Shown: positions 16,232 through 24,321 of the stretch, piece by piece
Position numbering within the stretch: the stretch's first letter is position 1
Layout of the letters: every line of letters starts with the position of its first letter
Assembly (NCBI RefSeq): GCF_003952225.1
Contig: NZ_CP034437.1
Coordinates: forward strand, 3,532,001 to 3,596,000
Source of the DNA: Paenibacillus albus
Lineage (GTDB): Bacteria > Bacillota > Bacilli > Paenibacillales > Paenibacillaceae
Direction of reading: 5' to 3'
DNA: 64,000 nucleotides
Made by a program: the position numbers and the translations under genes
The notes under the pieces: generated by a model
What the model was told of the DNA's origin: nothing
What the model saw: the letters and a program-made list of their open reading frames with translations, nothing else
The model's database searches: none

Positions 16232-17551
16232 ATGAGACGTACTTACGGCGGATTTGGGCTGCATCAACAGCAGCGCACCAAGCTGCATATGACGCCGCAG
16301 CTGCAGCAGGCGGTGAAGATTCTGCAAATGCCTGCTCCTGAGCTGCGTGCATTCATCAATGAACAGCTGGAGGACAATCCGCTGCTCGAGCAAGCGGACT
16401 GGTCGGCGGCTTCCGGCTCAAGTGCCGTCAGCTACAGAAACAGCGGCGACTATGATAGCTTGCGGCATGTTCCGGGACAAACGGAAACGCTCGAGCAGCA
16501 CCTTCTTGAGCAGCTGAATGTTGATCTGGATGAATCGGAAGAGATGAAGCGAATCGTTGGTTATCTGATCGGTAATTTGGATGCGAGCGGTTATTTGACC
16601 TTGGATATTCAGTGGCTGGCGGTGCAGCTTGAAGTTGATCAGGCATTAGTAGAACAGGCGCTTCAAATTCTGCAACAGCTAGAGCCTGCTGGGGTCGGAG
16701 CGAGGAGCTTGTCTGAATGTTTGAAGCTGCAAGCAGAGCGGCTTCCCGAATGCCACCCGCTGCTAATGAGCTTAATCGAAGATTATCTCGAGGACGTTGC
16801 CTTCGCACATATCCATAAGCTGAAGCAGCGGCTAAAAGCATGCGAGGCCGATATCGCCGAAGCCATTGCACAGCTCAAATCACTTCAGCCGAGACCAGGA
16901 GCGTCATTTCAAACGGGAACCCCCGGCTATGTCGTACCAGATGTCATAGTGCGTGCAGCTGGGGAAGAAGGGCAGTTCATGGTGACACTGCACGATGCGG
17001 TGTTCCCTCGACTGCTTATCAATGGGGAGTACGAACGGTTGGCGCAGAGCGCGAATCGAACGGAGGAAACGGGACTTTTTCTCCATGCGAGGAGAAGTGC
17101 CGCCGCCTTCCTCATTCGTTGTCTAGAACAAAGACGCGTAACGCTTCTTCGCGTCACGGAGGCGATTGTAGAGGAGCAGGCGGGGTTCTTTCAATTCGGT
17201 CCGTCTCAGCTAAGACCTATGACGCTGCTCGATATCGCGGATAAGCTGGGGCTGCATGAATCGACGATCAGCCGGGCGGCTTCAGGGAAATTCGCGATGA
17301 CGCCGTGGGGAACGTATGAGTTAAGCTTTTTCTTCCCGACAGGATTTAATAAAGGACATGATGATGCCATATCGGCTGAATCGGTAAAAGCACGCTTAAA
17401 GGAGCTGATCCGAACGGAAGGCGATTCGCCATATTCGGACCAGCAGCTGGCAGATGCATTCGCTCAGGAGGGGATTCCCATATCGCGCCGGACGGTGACG
17501 AAGTACCGAGAGTCGCTTGGCATCGCTTCTTCTATTCACCGGAAACGGTGA
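16232..17551 (+). CDS. sigL: RNA polymerase sigma-54 factor
   Basis: A 439-residue RpoN/SigL. Region I at the N-terminus is Gln- and Leu-rich (HMTPQLQQAVKILQMPAPEL), an acidic middle follows, then the core-binding domain and HTH (LDIADKLGLHESTISRA). It ends with the RpoN box SRRTVTKYRESLGI, which reads the -24 element. ATG 16232 has AGGTGAT six bases upstream; earlier in-frame codons (16205, 16214) have no site. It lies 57 bases behind the aldehyde dehydrogenase, apparently in one operon that itself starts with a sigma-54 promoter, implying positive autoregulation. Its stop overlaps the end of the convergent ablB-like gene. Confidence 0.95.
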   Translation: MRRTYGGFGLHQQQRTKLHMTPQLQQAVKILQMPAPELRAFINEQLEDNPLLEQADWSAASGSSAVSYRNSGDYDSLRHVPGQTETLEQHLLEQLNVDLDESEEMKRIVGYLIGNLDASGYLTLDIQWLAVQLEVDQALVEQALQILQQLEPAGVGARSLSECLKLQAERLPECHPLLMSLIEDYLEDVAFAHIHKLKQRLKACEADIAEAIAQLKSLQPRPGASFQTGTPGYVVPDVIVRAAGEEGQFMVTLHDAVFPRLLINGEYERLAQSANRTEETGLFLHARRSAAAFLIRCLEQRRVTLLRVTEAIVEEQAGFFQFGPSQLRPMTLLDIADKLGLHESTISRAASGKFAMTPWGTYELSFFFPTGFNKGHDDAISAESVKARLKELIRTEGDSPYSDQQLADAFAQEGIPISRRTVTKYRESLGIASSIHRKR

Positions 17552-18416
17552 GCGTTAGCTGCTTGCACCACATATTCATATCTTCGAATTTATCGTAAAT
17601 ATCGCAGTTCTTCGTCAATCTGCCGTTATATTCGTAGCCGAGCTGGAACAAAGCTGCATTCATGCCGAAAGACAGTGCCCGCGATAACGAGTAGAGAGCA
17701 AGGATATTGCGCTGCAGCAGCTCCTCCTCGAGCGACTGAATGAGCAGGCGCATGAAGCCTTTGCCCCGATAGGCGGGAAGTGTGACGCAGTCTGTAATCT
17801 CTGCATTGCGGTAAACCGAATTAATCTCCGCGGACGAAGCGCTAATCAGCTTGCCATCGTCCTGGGCGACATAGAATAGCGTACCCTCATCCATCACATG
17901 CCGAATATAAGCGGGGTCATTCATTGGGGTCGGGTAGGTCTGAAACACTTGCCCATACAAGGCCGCGAGCTCGTCAGCGTCAGCTTCAATAGCGGGTCGC
18001 AGCACGAATTGAGCAGGTACAGCATCTTGTTCGGGTTTCTTAACAAGAGCCAGCACTTGCCTTAAAATCTGATCCTCTTCCATCCAATAATCGCTCGTTC
18101 TCCGCTCCAAGTCTGTGTAGCAAGCCATGCTATAAGCGTCGCTTCCTAGAAAATAATCCTTGAAAATCCCTTCCAGCATATATCCTCGTGATAGGAATGC
18201 CATCCAGTCTTCTTCGCGCGATTTGATGAATATCTTCGTAAAAGCATGCTCCCGAGCAACTTCAGAAGCTCTGCGACATATCGATTCGACGTTGCCCGCA
18301 TAGTCGTCGATACGCAACCGTTTGTTGAAGGTATCCAGAAATAACTGGAGCGAATATTCACTTTCACTCTCATGGACAACGCTGTAATAGCGGTTCGTGC
18401 TCGGGTCATTAGGCAT
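17532..18416 (-). CDS. ablB: Beta-lysine N-acetyltransferase (AblB/YodP)
   Basis: A 294-residue two-part protein: an N-terminal domain of about 140 residues specific to AblB/YodP, then a GNAT domain. TLPAYRGKGFMRLLIQSLEE holds the CoA-binding loop, and YSLSRALSFGMNAALFQLGY plus FEDMNMWCKQL are typical AblB endings. It acetylates beta-lysine made by KamA, giving N-epsilon-acetyl-beta-lysine. In methanogens and some bacteria this is an osmolyte; with the Yod genes beside it degradation is more likely. The start is the ATG at 18416 behind GGAGGAAGATCC; 18431 lies upstream of that site. A sigma-54-type promoter precedes it. Confidence 0.9.
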   Translation of the reverse strand: MPNDPSTNRYYSVVHESESEYSLQLFLDTFNKRLRIDDYAGNVESICRRASEVAREHAFTKIFIKSREEDWMAFLSRGYMLEGIFKDYFLGSDAYSMACYTDLERRTSDYWMEEDQILRQVLALVKKPEQDAVPAQFVLRPAIEADADELAALYGQVFQTYPTPMNDPAYIRHVMDEGTLFYVAQDDGKLISASSAEINSVYRNAEITDCVTLPAYRGKGFMRLLIQSLEEELLQRNILALYSLSRALSFGMNAALFQLGYEYNGRLTKNCDIYDKFEDMNMWCKQLTLTVSGE

Positions 18417-18455
18417 TGGATCTTCCTCCATTTGATCGGTTGCAGTTTATTTCGA

Positions 18456-18471
18456 TGCAAGATTAATACCA
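18456..18471 (-). promoter_or_regulatory. Sigma-54 (-24/-12) promoter of ablB
   Basis: Read on the minus strand: TGGTATTAATCTTGCA. GG and GC are ten bases apart, and TTGCA is perfect; the -24 box has two mismatches to TGGCAC. It lies 40 bases before the ablB start. Confidence 0.65.
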
Positions 18472-18484
18472 ACTCAGAGTTGGT
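18468..18484. promoter_or_regulatory. Perfect inverted repeat between ablB and yodT
   Basis: ACCAACTC-A-GAGTTGGT, 8-base arms around one base, sits in the divergent control region and overlaps the -24 side of the ablB promoter. A regulator dimer site is likely; whether the local sigma-54 activator or a repressor binds is unknown. Confidence 0.5.
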
Positions 18485-18600
18485 GCGTGAACGTGAACTT
18501 CCGTCAGTTCGTGTATCATATTCTGGCAGCTTCATGCTTGCAGTGCCAAATTATTGGCATAGGTTCGCCCTGCTTGATTATACAAGGGAGGCGGCTCTCG

Positions 18601-19938
18601 ATGAAACGGGAACATCTCATTAAGCCACTGTTGAACCATCATTATCCCAAGATATCATTTGGCAAAGGCGTGTTCCTATATGACGATCAGGGAAAAGCGT
18701 ATCTGGATGCTTCTTCAGGCGCAGTAACGGCCGGCATCGGTCATGGCGTGCAGGAGATTATCGACGCGATGCAGGAACAGGCAAGCAAGGTGTCGTTCGT
18801 CTACCGCTCTCAGTTTACGAGCGAACCGGCGGAGGAGCTCGCGAAGCGGCTCAGCGATTTGGCGCCAGGGAACGATTATTGGTCATTCTTCGTAAATAGC
18901 GGCTCCGAAGCGACTGAAACGGCAATGAAGATTGCGATTCAGCATTGGCAAGAGAAGGGAAGGCCGAGCAAATATAAAGTGCTGTCCCGGCGGATGAGCT
19001 ACCATGGCATTACGCTTGGCGCGTTATCCATGTCCGGGCATTTCACGAGGCGAAGGCGATTCGTTCCGCTGCTCGAGGATTTCCCTCTCGTAGCGCCTCC
19101 GTATTGCTACCGCTGTCCGATGAAGCTCGACCCCACAGCCTGTGGCCAATCGTGCGCAAATGATTTGGAAACCGTGATCAAGCGGATCGGTTCCGAGCAT
19201 ATCGCCGCTTTCATCGCTGAACCAATCATCGGTGCTGCAGGAGGGGCGGTTGTGCCGCCGGATGGTTACTATGAGCGCATAATGGAGATTTGCAAGCGTC
19301 ATGAAATTCTATTCATCGCCGACGAAGTCATGACCGGGATAGCGCGTACAGGTACGATGTTCGGGATGGAGCATTGGGGCGTGCAGCCGGATATCATTGC
19401 GCTTGGCAAAGGATTAAGTGCTGGCTACACGCCTATGGCAGCGACGCTTGCCAAGGATCATGTGCTGGAGCCGATTCTAAACGGTTCGAAGCTCGTAATG
19501 TCTGGTCATACGTACAGCGCGAATCCCTTGTCGGCAGCTGTGGCACTCGCCGTACTCGACTATATTGAGGACCAGCAGCTTGTGAAAGCTGCAGAGGATA
19601 AAGGTCATTATCTGCGAGCCGCTTTGACGAAAATGTCGGAGGGTCATGAGATCATCGGTGATGTGCGTGGCAAAGGGTTGCTCGCCGGGCTGGAGTTCGT
19701 GGCTGACAGGCAGACGAAGGAGCCTTTTCCGGCTAGTAAATCGCTCACGACGAAGCTGGTCGAGCGAGCTTTCAGCAAAGGCCTGCTCATCTATCCCGCG
19801 GCAGGCGGTGTGGACGGTGAAGGCGATGCGATCATCATTGCGCCACCATTTACGATCAGCACGGAGGAGATAGATCTGCTAGTAGAGCGGCTCAGCGAAG
19901 CGATTACCGAAGTGAGTCAGGAGGTGCTCGGCGGATGA
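18601..19938 (+). CDS. yodT: Class III aminotransferase (YodT-like)
   Basis: A 445-residue PLP aminotransferase related to omega-amino acid:pyruvate enzymes. Motifs: YLDASSGAVTAGIGHG, FFVNSGSEATETAMKIA, SYHGITLGALSMSGH, FIADEVMTGIARTGTMF, and the lysine in ALGKGLSAGYTPMAA. Beside ablB and the CoA-transferase genes it is the YodT counterpart, and would remove the beta-amino group of N-acetyl-beta-lysine to give 3-oxo-6-acetamidohexanoate (inferred). ATG 18601 is behind GGGAGGCGGCTCTCG; an in-frame start at 18487 would add 38 non-conserved residues. It ends in an ATGA overlap with yodS. Confidence 0.85.
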   Translation: MKREHLIKPLLNHHYPKISFGKGVFLYDDQGKAYLDASSGAVTAGIGHGVQEIIDAMQEQASKVSFVYRSQFTSEPAEELAKRLSDLAPGNDYWSFFVNSGSEATETAMKIAIQHWQEKGRPSKYKVLSRRMSYHGITLGALSMSGHFTRRRRFVPLLEDFPLVAPPYCYRCPMKLDPTACGQSCANDLETVIKRIGSEHIAAFIAEPIIGAAGGAVVPPDGYYERIMEICKRHEILFIADEVMTGIARTGTMFGMEHWGVQPDIIALGKGLSAGYTPMAATLAKDHVLEPILNGSKLVMSGHTYSANPLSAAVALAVLDYIEDQQLVKAAEDKGHYLRAALTKMSEGHEIIGDVRGKGLLAGLEFVADRQTKEPFPASKSLTTKLVERAFSKGLLIYPAAGGVDGEGDAIIIAPPFTISTEEIDLLVERLSEAITEVSQEVLGG

Positions 19939-20654
19939 ACAAACAGCGATCACTTGAAGAAGCGCTGAGCTGGATAACAGACGGCAGCACGCTGATGTAT
20001 GGCGGATTTGGCGGGATCGGAACGCCTCCGACGCTCATTGAGGGCATTCTCGATAAAGGCGTGAAGGATCTGACGCTCATCGGCAACGATACCGGCTTCC
20101 CGTGGATCGGCATTGGTCGGCTGGTCACCGAAGGCCGGGTTCGCAAAGTAATTACTTCACATATAGGCTCTAACCCGAATGCGGGTCGGATGATGGAAGA
20201 GGGGCGGATGGAGATCAGCTTCTACCCGCAAGGGACGCTCGCGGAGAAGATACGGGCGGGAGGCGTCGGGCTCGGCGGCATTCTCGTGGATGTTGGGCTA
20301 GGGACGTCGATTGCAGAGGGCAAGGAGACGGTCGTTATTGGAGGCAGGACGTACTTGGTCGAGCCTGCGCTAACGGCTGATGTTGCCATCGTGCACGCGA
20401 GCAAAGCCGATCCATACGGCAATCTGGTCTACGACAAGAGCGGACGCAACTTCAATCCGCTTGTCGCTATGGCGGGTGAGCGGACCATTGCCGAGGCGGA
20501 TGAAATCGTGCCGCTTGGCAGCCTCGATCCGGAGTCGATCGTAACGCCTGGCATCTTCGTCAATGCAGTCATCGCAGGCAAAGGGGTGAACTGGCAATGG
20601 GTATGGGAGAAACGAGCCGCGACCGAATCGCAAGAAGGGCCGCCGCGGAGCTGA
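19935..20654 (+). CDS. yodS: 3-oxoacid CoA-transferase subunit A (YodS)
   Basis: A 239-residue alpha subunit of family I CoA-transferases. LMYGGFGGIGTPPTLIEG and LTLIGNDTGFPWIGIGRL are the conserved N-terminal part, and FYPQGTLAEKIRAGGVGLGG the central loop. With YodR it would move CoA onto a 3-oxoacid, here probably 3-oxo-6-acetamidohexanoate. Its ATG overlaps the yodT stop, and AGGAGGTGCTCGGCGG lies upstream. The YodR start lies 58 bases inside it, so both subunits should be made in matched amounts. Confidence 0.9.
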   Translation: MNKQRSLEEALSWITDGSTLMYGGFGGIGTPPTLIEGILDKGVKDLTLIGNDTGFPWIGIGRLVTEGRVRKVITSHIGSNPNAGRMMEEGRMEISFYPQGTLAEKIRAGGVGLGGILVDVGLGTSIAEGKETVVIGGRTYLVEPALTADVAIVHASKADPYGNLVYDKSGRNFNPLVAMAGERTIAEADEIVPLGSLDPESIVTPGIFVNAVIAGKGVNWQWVWEKRAATESQEGPPRS

Positions 20655-21259
20655 AGGATGGCATGGTCGTGAACCTTGGCATCGGCATTCCAACGCGAGT
20701 AGCCGATTTTATCGGGGAAGGCATCGAAGTGACGTTTCATGCGGAGAATGGGATTCTTCGCGCGGGACCAAGCCCGCCTCCTGGTGAAGAGGACGGATTT
20801 CTGTGCAATGCCGGCGGCTATCCGGTGACGATTGTGGAAGGCGCATCGTATTGCGACAGCGCTATCGCGTTCGCGATGATTCGCCGAGGCTGCATTGATA
20901 TGACGGTGCTCGGCGCGCTGGAAGTGAGCGAGCAAGGCGATCTCGCGAATTGGATCGTGCCCGGCAAGCGGGCGGCTGGGATCGGCGGCGCGATGGAGCT
21001 CGCGCAGAAGGCGAAGAAAGTGGTCGCGCTGATGAATCATGTGAATCGGGATGGCGCGCCTAAGATTAAGAAGCAGTGCGAGCTGCCGCTTACTGCTCCT
21101 GCCTGCGTCGATCTGATTATTACGGATATGGCGGTGATGGAGGTGACGGCGGACGGTCTACTTTTGAGGGAAATTATGCTTCCCTTTACGCTCGAGGAGG
21201 TAGTTCGCTGCACGGAAGCGAGCCTGAAGCTGCCTGAGCAGCTGATCTACATTCCATAA
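20597..21259 (+). CDS. yodR: 3-oxoacid CoA-transferase subunit B (YodR)
   Basis: A 220-residue beta subunit. MVVNLGIGIPTRVADF is the family start, and the catalytic glutamate lies in FHAENGILRAGP. ALEVSEQGDLANWIVPGK is the oxyanion-side motif. It pairs with YodS. The 58-base overlap with yodS is long but the N-terminal residues RIARRAAAEL align with family members, so the start is credible. It is followed by yodQ after 30 bases. Confidence 0.9.
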   Translation: MGMGETSRDRIARRAAAELKDGMVVNLGIGIPTRVADFIGEGIEVTFHAENGILRAGPSPPPGEEDGFLCNAGGYPVTIVEGASYCDSAIAFAMIRRGCIDMTVLGALEVSEQGDLANWIVPGKRAAGIGGAMELAQKAKKVVALMNHVNRDGAPKIKKQCELPLTAPACVDLIITDMAVMEVTADGLLLREIMLPFTLEEVVRCTEASLKLPEQLIYIP

Positions 21260-21289
21260 GGTTGATCGCATTGCATGGGAGGGAGCAGC

Positions 21290-22579
21290 ATGAGCTTGAG
21301 AGCACAAATTCATGAATGGCTGGAGCATTACCGCGAAGAAGGAACTAGGTTGCTGCAAAGCTTGGTTCGAATGCCGAGCACGCAGGGCAATGAACAGCAG
21401 GCGCAGATGCTAATCGCAGGGAAGCTGTATGATCTGAATCTTGATGTCGAGCTGTGGGAGCCGGATGGCGAGCTGCTCGGGAAGCATCCGTATTTCTATT
21501 CGCCGCGCAGCAAGTTTACCGGAAGTCCGAACGTGGTTGGCGTGCTCCGGGGGAGCGGCGGCGGGCGGTCCATATTGCTCAACGGGCACATGGACGTCGT
21601 GCCTGAAGGAGATGTGAAGCAGTGGGCCAGCCATCCCTTCAGCGGCGAAGTGAAGGACGGCAAGCTGTATGGGCGTGGCGCTTCCGATATGAAGGGCGGG
21701 AATGTTGCGCTGCTGCTCGCCATTCAAGCGATTCGCGAGCTAGGGATTGAGCTGAAGGGCGACGTTATCTTCCAGAGCGTCGTCGAAGAGGAGAGCGGAG
21801 GCGCCGGGACGCTCGCCGCGATCCTGAAGGGCTATAAGGCGGATGCGGCGCTCATCCCGGAGCCGACGAATATGCGGATCTTCCCGAAACAGCAAGGTTC
21901 GATGTGGTTTCGGGTTCATGTGAAGGGGCGCTCCGCTCATGGCGGAACGAGATATGAGGGCGTGAGCGCAATTGAAAAATGTATGATCGTCGTGTCGGAG
22001 CTGCTCGAGCTTGAGCGCGTGCGCAATTCGAGAATTAACGATCCGCTGTTTGCGAACAATCCGATTCCGGTTCCAATTAATATCGGGACGATTAATGGAG
22101 GCAGCTGGCCGTCCTCGGTGCCGGATATCGTGACGATTGAAGGAAGGATCGGCGTCGCGCCGGAGGAAAGCATGGACGCTGTGAAAGCAGAGCTCGCTGC
22201 ATGGCTGGATCGGCTGCAGAGTCAAGACGAGTGGTTCGCGGTTTCACCGCCGCGGCTCGAATGGTTCGGAGCACGCTGGGTTCCGGGCAGCGTCGATATC
22301 GGACACGACCTGATCGGAGCTCTGTCGGATCAGTATGAAGCAGTGGTCGGAAGCAAGCCGGCGATTGAGGCTTCCCCGTGGGGAACGGACGGAGGTCTGC
22401 TAACCGTGGTCGGAGATACGCCTTGCATCGTGTTCGGTCCGGGCCTCACGCAGACGGCCCATTACCCGAATGAGCATATCGTACTCGACGACATGTTCCG
22501 TACAGCCGAAATCATTGCGCTTACCATAATTGCGTGGTGCGGGGTTGAAACAGAAGAAGGCCTTGCCGGTTCCTCTTAA
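21290..22579 (+). CDS. yodQ: M20-family deacylase (YodQ)
   Basis: A 429-residue zinc amidohydrolase of the ArgE/DapE type. LLNGHMDVVPEGD gives the first zinc histidine and aspartate, GRGASDMKGGNVA the bridging aspartate, SVVEEESGGAGTL the catalytic and metal glutamates, HVKGRSAHGG the dimerisation domain and VFGPGLTQTAHYPNEH the last histidine. In this operon it would release acetate from 4-acetamidobutyrate, giving GABA (inferred). ATG 21290 lies behind GGGAGGGAGCAGC; the ATG at 21275 overlaps that site. The stop is within the terminator hairpin. Confidence 0.9.
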   Translation: MSLRAQIHEWLEHYREEGTRLLQSLVRMPSTQGNEQQAQMLIAGKLYDLNLDVELWEPDGELLGKHPYFYSPRSKFTGSPNVVGVLRGSGGGRSILLNGHMDVVPEGDVKQWASHPFSGEVKDGKLYGRGASDMKGGNVALLLAIQAIRELGIELKGDVIFQSVVEEESGGAGTLAAILKGYKADAALIPEPTNMRIFPKQQGSMWFRVHVKGRSAHGGTRYEGVSAIEKCMIVVSELLELERVRNSRINDPLFANNPIPVPINIGTINGGSWPSSVPDIVTIEGRIGVAPEESMDAVKAELAAWLDRLQSQDEWFAVSPPRLEWFGARWVPGSVDIGHDLIGALSDQYEAVVGSKPAIEASPWGTDGGLLTVVGDTPCIVFGPGLTQTAHYPNEHIVLDDMFRTAEIIALTIIAWCGVETEEGLAGSS

Positions 22580-22601
22580 CAGGAGCGGCAAGGCCTTCTT
22601 C
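22553..22601. terminator. Bidirectional terminator between yodQ and kamA
   Basis: Perfect 16-base arms (GAAGAAGGCCTTGCCG and its complement) around a 17-base loop that contains the yodQ stop codon. It serves two convergent genes. Confidence 0.85.
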
Positions 22602-22608
22602 TCGTTCA

Positions 22609-24150
22609 TTATTCAGTTGCGGCGGAACCATCGCCATTGCTGCCGAGGGAATCATGCTCCACGTGAGACTGGGCTGCCGGAGGTGTCGGAGTTGATGGAG
22701 CCGCTGCTTGCTGAGGTGCCGGAGCTGACGTCGCGCGTTCCCCTTCAGTGCCGCCTTGCCGAGCCCGCATCAGCTTCTGCTTCATCTCATCGCGTTTCTC
22801 GCGTTTGTCCTTGAGCGAGTGGTGGTCAGGCGCCTGCTCGTATAGCTTCCGCCTGCCGATTCGCCGCAAATTTTCTGGCACTAGGTTGAAATTTTCATCC
22901 TTGATCAGCGAAATAATGCCGGTACTCTCCGGCTGCTTATCGATCTTGTAGATTTCATTGAAATATTCATCGGCACGGCCGGATACATAATTCTTCGGTT
23001 CCGGGTAACCAACGATAACGCCTTCGTAGTTACGCAAGATGACCTTATCTTGGCTCTGCGAGATGAGGTAGTTCGGCTGCAGCGCGATTTTTCCGCCTCC
23101 GCCAGGGGCATCGACGACGAAGGTCGGCACAGCATACCCGCTCGTATGTCCGCGCAGCGCTTCGATAATTTCAAGCCCCTTCGACACCGGCGCCCGGAAG
23201 TGGCCGATACCTTCGGACAAGTCGCATTGATAGATGTAATAGGGACGGACGCGGATTTTGACAAGATCATGCATCAGCTTCTTCATAATATGAGTGCTAT
23301 CATTAATGCCCGCAAGAATAACAGCCTGGTTGCCGAGCGGCACGCCGGCGTCAGCGAGCATCTCGCATGCCTTCTTCGCTTCGTCCGTCATCTCGAGCGG
23401 GTGGTTGAAATGTGTATTCAGCCAGATCGGATGGTATTTACGCAGTACCTTGCACAGATTCTCGGTAATGCGCTGAGGGAACACGACCGGAGCGCGCGTA
23501 CCGATCCGAATGATCTCGACATGGGGGATTTCTCGCAAATTCTTCAAAATATATTCAAGAATCGTATCATTAATGAGCAATCCGTCACCGCCAGAGAGCA
23601 GCACATCGCGCACTTCCGGCGTATTGCGGATATAAGCGATTGCATCGTCCATCTGCTTCTTCGGCACGCCCATGCCAACTTGGCCGGAGAAGCGTCTGCG
23701 GGTGCAGTAACGGCAGTACATTGAGCATTGGTTCGTTACGAGGAACAGCACGCGGTCCGGGTAGCGATGCGTAAGTCCGGGAGTCGGTGAATCTTCATCC
23801 TCGTACAGCGGATCTTCGAGGTCGTACTTGGTCTTAAGCAGTTCTGCGGAAATCGGAACCGATTGCAGCCTGATCGGGCATCTTGGATCGTCGGGATGCA
23901 TAAGCGAAGCGTAATAAGGCGTAATGTTGAGCGGGATCGTCTGCGTGGAGATCTGCACGCCTACTTCCTCATCCGGTGTCAGGTTGACCACTTGCTTCAA
24001 TTCATCGAGTGTCTTGATCGTGTGCGTAAGCTGCCACAGCCAATCATTCCACTGTTCATCCGTAACGTCCTTCCAGAGCGGAACCTCTTTCCAATGCCGG
24101 TTGCTGCTAAGAGGCACCTTGTCCTTTCCGCCATTGCTAGCCATATTCAT
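22609..24150 (-). CDS. kamA: Lysine 2,3-aminomutase
   Basis: A 513-residue radical-SAM, PLP-dependent enzyme that converts L-lysine to L-beta-lysine. The Fe-S cluster motif is CSMYCRYCTRR (CxxxCxxC), then LLSGGDGLLI, IRIGTRAPVVFPQR and VPTFVVDAPGGGGKI, the last region including the PLP and substrate sites. The core ends near residue 430. A tail follows with charged KDKREKRDEMKQKL and then an Ala/Pro/Gln-rich end of about 40 residues, as in Bacillus KamA but longer. The start is the ATG at 24150 behind GGAGGTGCAGCAG; 24165 is an earlier in-frame ATG that overlaps the site. Confidence 0.95.
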   Translation of the reverse strand: MNMASNGGKDKVPLSSNRHWKEVPLWKDVTDEQWNDWLWQLTHTIKTLDELKQVVNLTPDEEVGVQISTQTIPLNITPYYASLMHPDDPRCPIRLQSVPISAELLKTKYDLEDPLYEDEDSPTPGLTHRYPDRVLFLVTNQCSMYCRYCTRRRFSGQVGMGVPKKQMDDAIAYIRNTPEVRDVLLSGGDGLLINDTILEYILKNLREIPHVEIIRIGTRAPVVFPQRITENLCKVLRKYHPIWLNTHFNHPLEMTDEAKKACEMLADAGVPLGNQAVILAGINDSTHIMKKLMHDLVKIRVRPYYIYQCDLSEGIGHFRAPVSKGLEIIEALRGHTSGYAVPTFVVDAPGGGGKIALQPNYLISQSQDKVILRNYEGVIVGYPEPKNYVSGRADEYFNEIYKIDKQPESTGIISLIKDENFNLVPENLRRIGRRKLYEQAPDHHSLKDKREKRDEMKQKLMRARQGGTEGERATSAPAPQQAAAPSTPTPPAAQSHVEHDSLGSNGDGSAATE

Positions 24151-24192
24151 CTGCTGCACCTCCATGAGAGTACCTATCTAATGGAATATAGA

Positions 24193-24208
24193 AGCAAGGA
24201 GTGTGCCA
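24193..24208 (-). promoter_or_regulatory. Sigma-54 (-24/-12) promoter of kamA
   Basis: On the minus strand TGGCACACTCCTTGCT: a perfect TGGCAC, GG and GC ten bases apart, and TTGCT at -12. Transcription would begin about 30 bases before the kamA start codon. It is the best sigma-54 site in the window. Confidence 0.88.
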
Positions 24209-24221
24209 ACAGCGCCGCCAA

Positions 24222-24250
24222 AATAAAAAAAGAGCTCCAGGAAGGAGCCC
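24222..24250 (-). terminator. Terminator of the sigma-54 activator gene
   Basis: Read on the minus strand: GGGCTCC, loop, GGAGCTC, then a run of seven T. It separates the activator transcript from kamA. Confidence 0.8.
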
Positions 24251-24321
24251 ATTTTAGATGAATTTCTCGTTCTGTTGCTCACATGAGCCGCCAGCTAGGC
24301 ACGCGAAGCTGCCAAACCCTC

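Noticed and set aside
18540..18600. Sigma-54 promoter before yodT (TTGGCATAGG... and CTGGCAGC...)
   Set aside because: GG and GC are nine instead of ten bases apart in both; sigma-54 spacing is rigid.
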